This document shows positions 60,567 through 64,000 of a stretch of 64,000 bases of DNA, piece by piece. Position numbers and translations under genes: made by a program. This stretch comes from an uncultured Atopobium sp. (GTDB taxonomy: Bacteria > Actinomycetota > Coriobacteriia > Coriobacteriales > Atopobiaceae): contig CALIZS010000005.1 of NCBI GenBank assembly GCA_938028565.1, forward strand, positions 116,140 through 180,139. The letters are read 5' to 3'. The notes beneath the pieces are model-generated. The model saw only the letters and a list, made by a program, of their open reading frames with translations. It made no database searches and was not told the origin of the DNA. How positions within the stretch are numbered: the stretch's first letter is position 1; every line of letters starts with the position of its first letter.

Positions 60567-62012
60567 TTATACGTTCTCCAGTCTTCTTGAAACTATATTT
60601 TTATATTCAGATGCAATCTCTTCGAAACTGATATCGCAATACCGAGAAAGCACTTGTGTGATTTCCGATACAATGCTCCTCGATCCTGTAGCAGCCAATT
60701 TCATGGCTAATTTTTTAAGTCCATTTATGTCCACTTCCGAAAATGAATCCAGGGCTGGGAAACGAAGGCTTTCTAAGTCGTACTGCTGTAGTTTTAATAA
60801 TCCTGCACCATATTTTTTCCCAGTGCATTCAAGTTGATAGTAGGTGTAATAGTTATTTAACAAGGCAAAACATACCCAATAATCAACGGCAGGAAATATG
60901 ATATAAAAGTTATCTCGGATTATGTTGCCAGATTTGTTGACTATAAATTTCATGTCGCTCCTTACAAAATAGCTGAATATGATTCCGTCGCAATCAAAGG
61001 TGATGAGTTTATACCATTCATCGCCTTTGTCTATTTTTCTGACAAGAGTTTTAGGCTTTCCTTCTTTTATAATTCTATCTTTCCATTCTCTAAAGTAATC
61101 AGCTATATTTTCATCGTTTAAGTCATCTTGATTAACAATAAGTAATTTGTCGCATTTTGAATTTTCTGTTGTATATCCAGTCACTTGTTTAGGCGAAGAA
61201 ATAATTGCAGTTGTATACCGTTCCTCATGACTGATAGAGGGGTTAATAAACATCTCATTGCAACCAGTTGTTAAACCTCTACGAATTTTCCCGATATTCT
61301 TAAATTCATTAGAAAAACCAATATTAAGCTGCCTGTCTTTTCTGCTTATCGGAATGAACCTATTATTCTCTAATTTTACATATTCTGGAACGACTGATTT
61401 GGTCCCTTTTATCTTTCTTAATTTAAGGATAATAATATCTACAAGAGCAGATTTTTCAAATACATCACCAGAAATGTGTATTTGACGTTCGATAGTACAG
61501 TTATTATACAAAGCCTCTCCAAAACGATCTCCATTCTTAGCGAGCGACCAGCTGCTGGGGAAAATTACAATTAATTCTCCGTTTTCTTTTAAATCAGAAA
61601 TTGCTTTAATAATAAAATACATATACAAATTCGCAGTAGTCGGCAGAAAAGAAAAAATCGGATTTGTTGCCAAAATAGTTTTATTTACACCCAGTTGAGA
61701 CAAGGCATTTATCTTTTCATGTCTAACATATGGCGGGTTCATTATAATACCATCATATTGTTCCTTATTATTCGAGGACAAATAGTCTTCATTTTTCAGA
61801 AGACAATTTTGATATTTATCTTTACAATATGCGAAAAGGTTTGAATCTAATTCATATCCATATACTTGATTCCATCCACTATTAGTCAAAGCATTAAGGA
61901 AGGCACCCTCACCAAAACACGGATCAAGAACTTTTGCGCTCTTACCAATAGTAAAGAGGGAAGTCATATATTCCGCAACTGGAAGTTTTGTAAATACTTG
62001 CCCTAAATCCAT
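60567..62012 (-). CDS. N6-adenine DNA methyltransferase, gamma class (Eco57I/TaqI-like)
   Basis: A 481-aa DNA methylase. The N-terminus reads LGQVFTKLPVAEYMTSL, then motif I VLDPCFGEGAFL (about 28-39) and motif IV IIMNPPYVRHEKI (NPPY at 92-95), followed by a variable TRD-like C-terminal part. ATG 62012 is preferred: AAAGGA lies 8 nt upstream and it begins 1 nt after the stop of the small RHH-like gene; ATG 62021 and an in-frame start at 62048 are alternatives. Gene order and coupling suggest that it, the cytosine methylase and the fused nuclease act on the same site. Confidence 0.87.
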   Translation of the reverse strand: MDLGQVFTKLPVAEYMTSLFTIGKSAKVLDPCFGEGAFLNALTNSGWNQVYGYELDSNLFAYCKDKYQNCLLKNEDYLSSNNKEQYDGIIMNPPYVRHEKINALSQLGVNKTILATNPIFSFLPTTANLYMYFIIKAISDLKENGELIVIFPSSWSLAKNGDRFGEALYNNCTIERQIHISGDVFEKSALVDIIILKLRKIKGTKSVVPEYVKLENNRFIPISRKDRQLNIGFSNEFKNIGKIRRGLTTGCNEMFINPSISHEERYTTAIISSPKQVTGYTTENSKCDKLLIVNQDDLNDENIADYFREWKDRIIKEGKPKTLVRKIDKGDEWYKLITFDCDGIIFSYFVRSDMKFIVNKSGNIIRDNFYIIFPAVDYWVCFALLNNYYTYYQLECTGKKYGAGLLKLQQYDLESLRFPALDSFSEVDINGLKKLAMKLAATGSRSIVSEITQVLSRYCDISFEEIASEYKNIVSRRLENV

Positions 62013-62013
62013 G

Positions 62014-62187
62014 CTATTCATCCTTTTGTTTCTGCTCGTTATCGGCAATGACCTTAGATGCTTCTATTAGTGCTGTTCGACATATGAATTCACTATATGA
62101 GGCATACGCTTCAAGCTGCGCATCCTGCTTAAGTTTCATTAAATCTCCTTCACTGTCTCTAATGCTAATTGAAATGCTTTTACTCAT
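62014..62187 (-). CDS. Small ribbon-helix-helix-like protein, 57 aa
   Basis: A short gene, easily missed. It reads MSKSISISIRDSEGD and continues to YSEFICRTALIEASKV, the beta-strand plus two-helix pattern of ribbon-helix-helix DNA-binding proteins and antitoxins. Its ATG shares bases with the stop of the zinc-finger ORF (TAATG), and its TAG lies 1 nt before ATG 62012 of the adenine methylase; GAGGTA lies about 10 nt before its start. Being first among the large genes, it could autoregulate the cassette in place of the HTH C-protein seen in many R-M systems. Role inferred from size and context. Confidence 0.65.
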   Translation of the reverse strand: MSKSISISIRDSEGDLMKLKQDAQLEAYASYSEFICRTALIEASKVIADNEQKQKDE

Positions 62188-62471
62188 TAGTACATACCTC
62201 TAAAAATTAAATAATTATATACGAAGTGTGCAACATTGTTAATACAAATACCTATAACAGAACTGATCATTCTATTTCTGCATTCTTTTTTATAATAGGC
62301 TCTCGCCTTATGGTTATTGCGCTTCGCCTTGCAATTCGGATTGTCGCAGTACTGTTGATGGCTGGAGTGTCGGACAAAGTATTCTCCGCAGCACATACAA
62401 GTCAGTATGGAGCCTTGCGAAAACTCGTAATCCATATCGACATCTGCCGGAGGAGCAACATCCGCCACCAT
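62187..62471 (-). CDS. Small zinc-finger-like protein (CxxC...C...C), possibly truncated
   Basis: A 94-aa frame with CMCCGEYFVRHSSHQQYCDN followed by PNCKAKRNN and KARAYYKK, reminiscent of CGNR-type zinc fingers (CxxCG, then YC...C, then Arg/Lys-rich). Its TAA overlaps the RHH-like start codon (TAATG), an operon-type junction that supports its reality. No Shine-Dalgarno is seen before ATG 62471, and another frame just upstream (starting ATG 62559) is open through the same area, so a frameshift or N-terminal loss is possible. The C-terminus (ICINNVAHFVYNYLIF) is hydrophobic and atypical. Confidence 0.45.
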   Translation of the reverse strand: MVADVAPPADVDMDYEFSQGSILTCMCCGEYFVRHSSHQQYCDNPNCKAKRNNHKARAYYKKECRNRMISSVIGICINNVAHFVYNYLIFRGMY

Positions 62472-62628
62472 ATTGTGGGAGTTTTTTATGAAGATATAGA
62501 TAGTTCTTTGACAACGCTATCTTTAAATTTGTATTTAATGTAAAGAAATTGTAGTTCAATTCATATTTATTTTTTGTAGAAAGATTTATGGGGCTGGATA
62601 TTTTTTTAAACTAAAGGTATGGGATATT

Positions 62629-64000
62629 ATGCAGGTTAAGAGATTAGTCAGCAAGTCTTTGAGCTATGTATTTGTGTTTATGCTCATGACATTTGCTGCG
62701 CTTACCGTATTCAACACAAAGGCTCAAGCTGTTGAGTACGCACCAACTATTTCAAATGCTACCTATACAACGTTAGTTGGTAGTAATGTGCGTGTAAATT
62801 TTGATTATGCGCTTAACAATGGTGCTCCTGCATAGCCAGATGATACCTTCACCATTATGCTTCCTGCAGAGCTAGAGAATAATACTCCAGCTCCTTTTGA
62901 GGTTATGGGTGTTGATGCTAATGGAAATAGTGTTTCTGTTGGTACAGCAACTCATACAAGCAATCCTAACACCATGACCGTTACCTTCAATAACAACATT
63001 GCAGGTCTTACTAATGTTCATGGTCAGATGTCTTTCTCGCTCAATTGGGCAAACGCAATTGCGCAGAGAGGCAATGGCAGCACTACACTTAATATTGGCA
63101 ACACCAGCCTTAACATGACGTATGGCGGCTCTATTGCTGCTATGGATACTGCAATTACCAAGTACAACAGGACTGGTGCAGTTGCAGAGACAACCTACAC
63201 GCTTCCTTCTGGCGCAACCATTGAAACTGGAAATGATTATTACGTTACCAGCTGGGTTGTTAATCTAACTCCAACTGATATCACTCAGGTTGGCCTGCTT
63301 AATGCAACAGTTAAGGATCAGATTCTAAATCCTTATACCGTTGATGCATCAAAGTTAACTGGCACTGGTGTTAATCCATCAGACGAGCTTGCTGGTCCTT
63401 ACCTCAAGCATTCTTTCCTTCTTCACCTTGTAGGTGGACCTGTTTTGACAGTTCCAGCAGAGAAAATTCTTGCTGCAATTACCTTTACTCCTAATGGATA
63501 CACCTTTGATTTTGCTCGTCTTAATGACCAGGTGAACTTTGCTGGCTTCCAGCCACTCATTCAAAACTGCTGGCTTGAGTACAAGACCATTGTTCCAGCT
63601 AACGTTACCCAGGTTGATAACAGAGCAACTCTTGATTTTGATGGCAACACTGAAAACTTCACTCGTGAGGGCTGGTGGATTAACCCTCGTGGCGCTGGTA
63701 CCGCAACTGGCGATGAGCAGGTAAGTGTTTCTGTTTCCAAGGTTTGGGATGATCAGAATAACGCTGACGGTACTCGTCCAACTTCTGTTACCGTTCACCT
63801 TTATGCAGATGGTGTAGACACCGGTAAGAGTGAGGTTCTTTCTGACGCAAATGGTTGGACTGTAACATTTAGCAATCTTGATAAGAATCAAGCTGGTACC
63901 ACAACAGCTATTACGTACACCGTTGTTGAGGATGAAGTTGAGGGTTATACCGCTGAGGTAACAGGTGATGTTACCAGTGGCTTTACCATTACTAACACTC
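62629..64000 (+). pseudogene. Cna_B-type surface adhesin interrupted by an in-frame TAG (3' end outside window)
   Basis: The frame starts at ATG 62629 with a signal peptide (MQVKRLVSKSLSYVFVFMLM and onward, cleavage near TKAQA-VEYA). It is interrupted at codon 69 by TAG (62833-62835) in the context NNGAPA*PDDTFTIMLP, then stays open in the same frame to the last base (388 more codons). The continuation has adhesin-like beta domains and a Cna_B repeat beginning VSVSKVWDDQNNADGTRPTS. A Gln codon CAG changed to TAG would explain it with one base. The downstream part has no signal peptide, so a protein restarted there would not be secreted. Related in style to the LPXTG protein at 14259. Could be a pseudogene, a phase-variable state or a sequencing error. 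Confidence 0.8.

Noticed and set aside
56934..62471. DISARM, BREX or complete type I R-M system
   Set aside because: No helicase (DrmA/DrmB), no PglZ or Brx proteins, no HsdS and no HsdR helicase motor are present.
56774..62628. Prophage or integrative element carrying the methylase cassette
   Set aside because: No integrase, transposase, tRNA attachment site or flanking direct repeat is seen; only composition suggests transfer.

Overview
The window reads as a chromosomal segment of a mid-GC, sugar-fermenting, Gram-positive anaerobe or facultative anaerobe. My best guess is an Actinomycetota of the Atopobiaceae (Atopobium/Lancefieldella type). The reasons are gene content (PTS enzyme I, AdhE and acetate kinase, LPXTG and Cna_B surface proteins, an fhs-fchA-folD one-carbon cluster, NADP-type glutamate dehydrogenase), strong Shine-Dalgarno sites, and protein style. 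This is inference; there is no 16S gene in the window.

Layout. 1-2.8 kb: 3' part of 1-phosphofructokinase (fruK) and PTS enzyme I. 2.9-4.9 kb: a lipid kinase and an orphan ABC-2 polysaccharide-export permease. 4.9-14.1 kb: a GntR/HutC regulator divergent from a maltodextrin-type ABC importer (binding lipoprotein, two permeases, ATPase), followed by malQ and glycogen/maltodextrin phosphorylase, which together form an uptake-and-breakdown unit for alpha-glucans. 14.2-16.2 kb: an LPXTG pilin-like surface protein. 16.2-16.9 kb: a repeat-bearing intergenic region, tRNA-Gly and tRNA-Pro. 17-18.4 kb: gdhA. 18.5-23.9 kb: a 3-methyladenine glycosylase and carAB behind a probable attenuator. 24-27.7 kb: tRNA-Leu and tig-clpP-clpX. 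27.8-31.3 kb: a small membrane protein, a GT8 glycosyltransferase, a TatD hydrolase and TcdA. 31.4-42.7 kb: valS, the folate/one-carbon operon fhs-fchA-folD-folE-folC, a zinc-ribbon membrane protein, thrS, and a GC-rich degenerate PLP-fold protein. 42.8-45.4 kb: adhE. 45.7-51.5 kb (mostly minus strand): folA, thyA, MutT, acyl-ACP thioesterase, a CmpB-like membrane protein, an HD protein and a second lipid kinase. 51.5-56.8 kb: RNase D, YugP protease, xseAB, HIT protein, ackA. 56.9-62.5 kb: an AT-rich minus-strand cassette of DNA modification genes. 62.6 kb to the end: a Cna_B adhesin broken by one in-frame amber codon.

The folate genes work together across the window: Fhs, FchA and FolD interconvert formate and methylene-THF, FolE and FolC make and glutamylate the cofactor, and ThyA and DHFR consume and recycle it. 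The FolD copy has lost the lysine and glutamine used for cyclohydrolase chemistry, which fits with a separate FchA beside it.

The strongest candidate for an undescribed system is the 56.9-62.5 kb cassette. It holds a small zinc-finger ORF, a 57-aa ribbon-helix-helix-like protein, a gamma-class N6-adenine methyltransferase, a C5-cytosine methyltransferase, and an 847-aa protein that joins an HsdR-like PD-(D/E)XK nuclease to an HsdM-like methyltransferase. The genes are tightly coupled and much more AT-rich than the flanks. Other points of note are a PLP-fold protein with the cofactor lysine replaced by arginine, two independent 24-bp tandem repeats inside genes, and a dispersed CGAGAAACCC motif.
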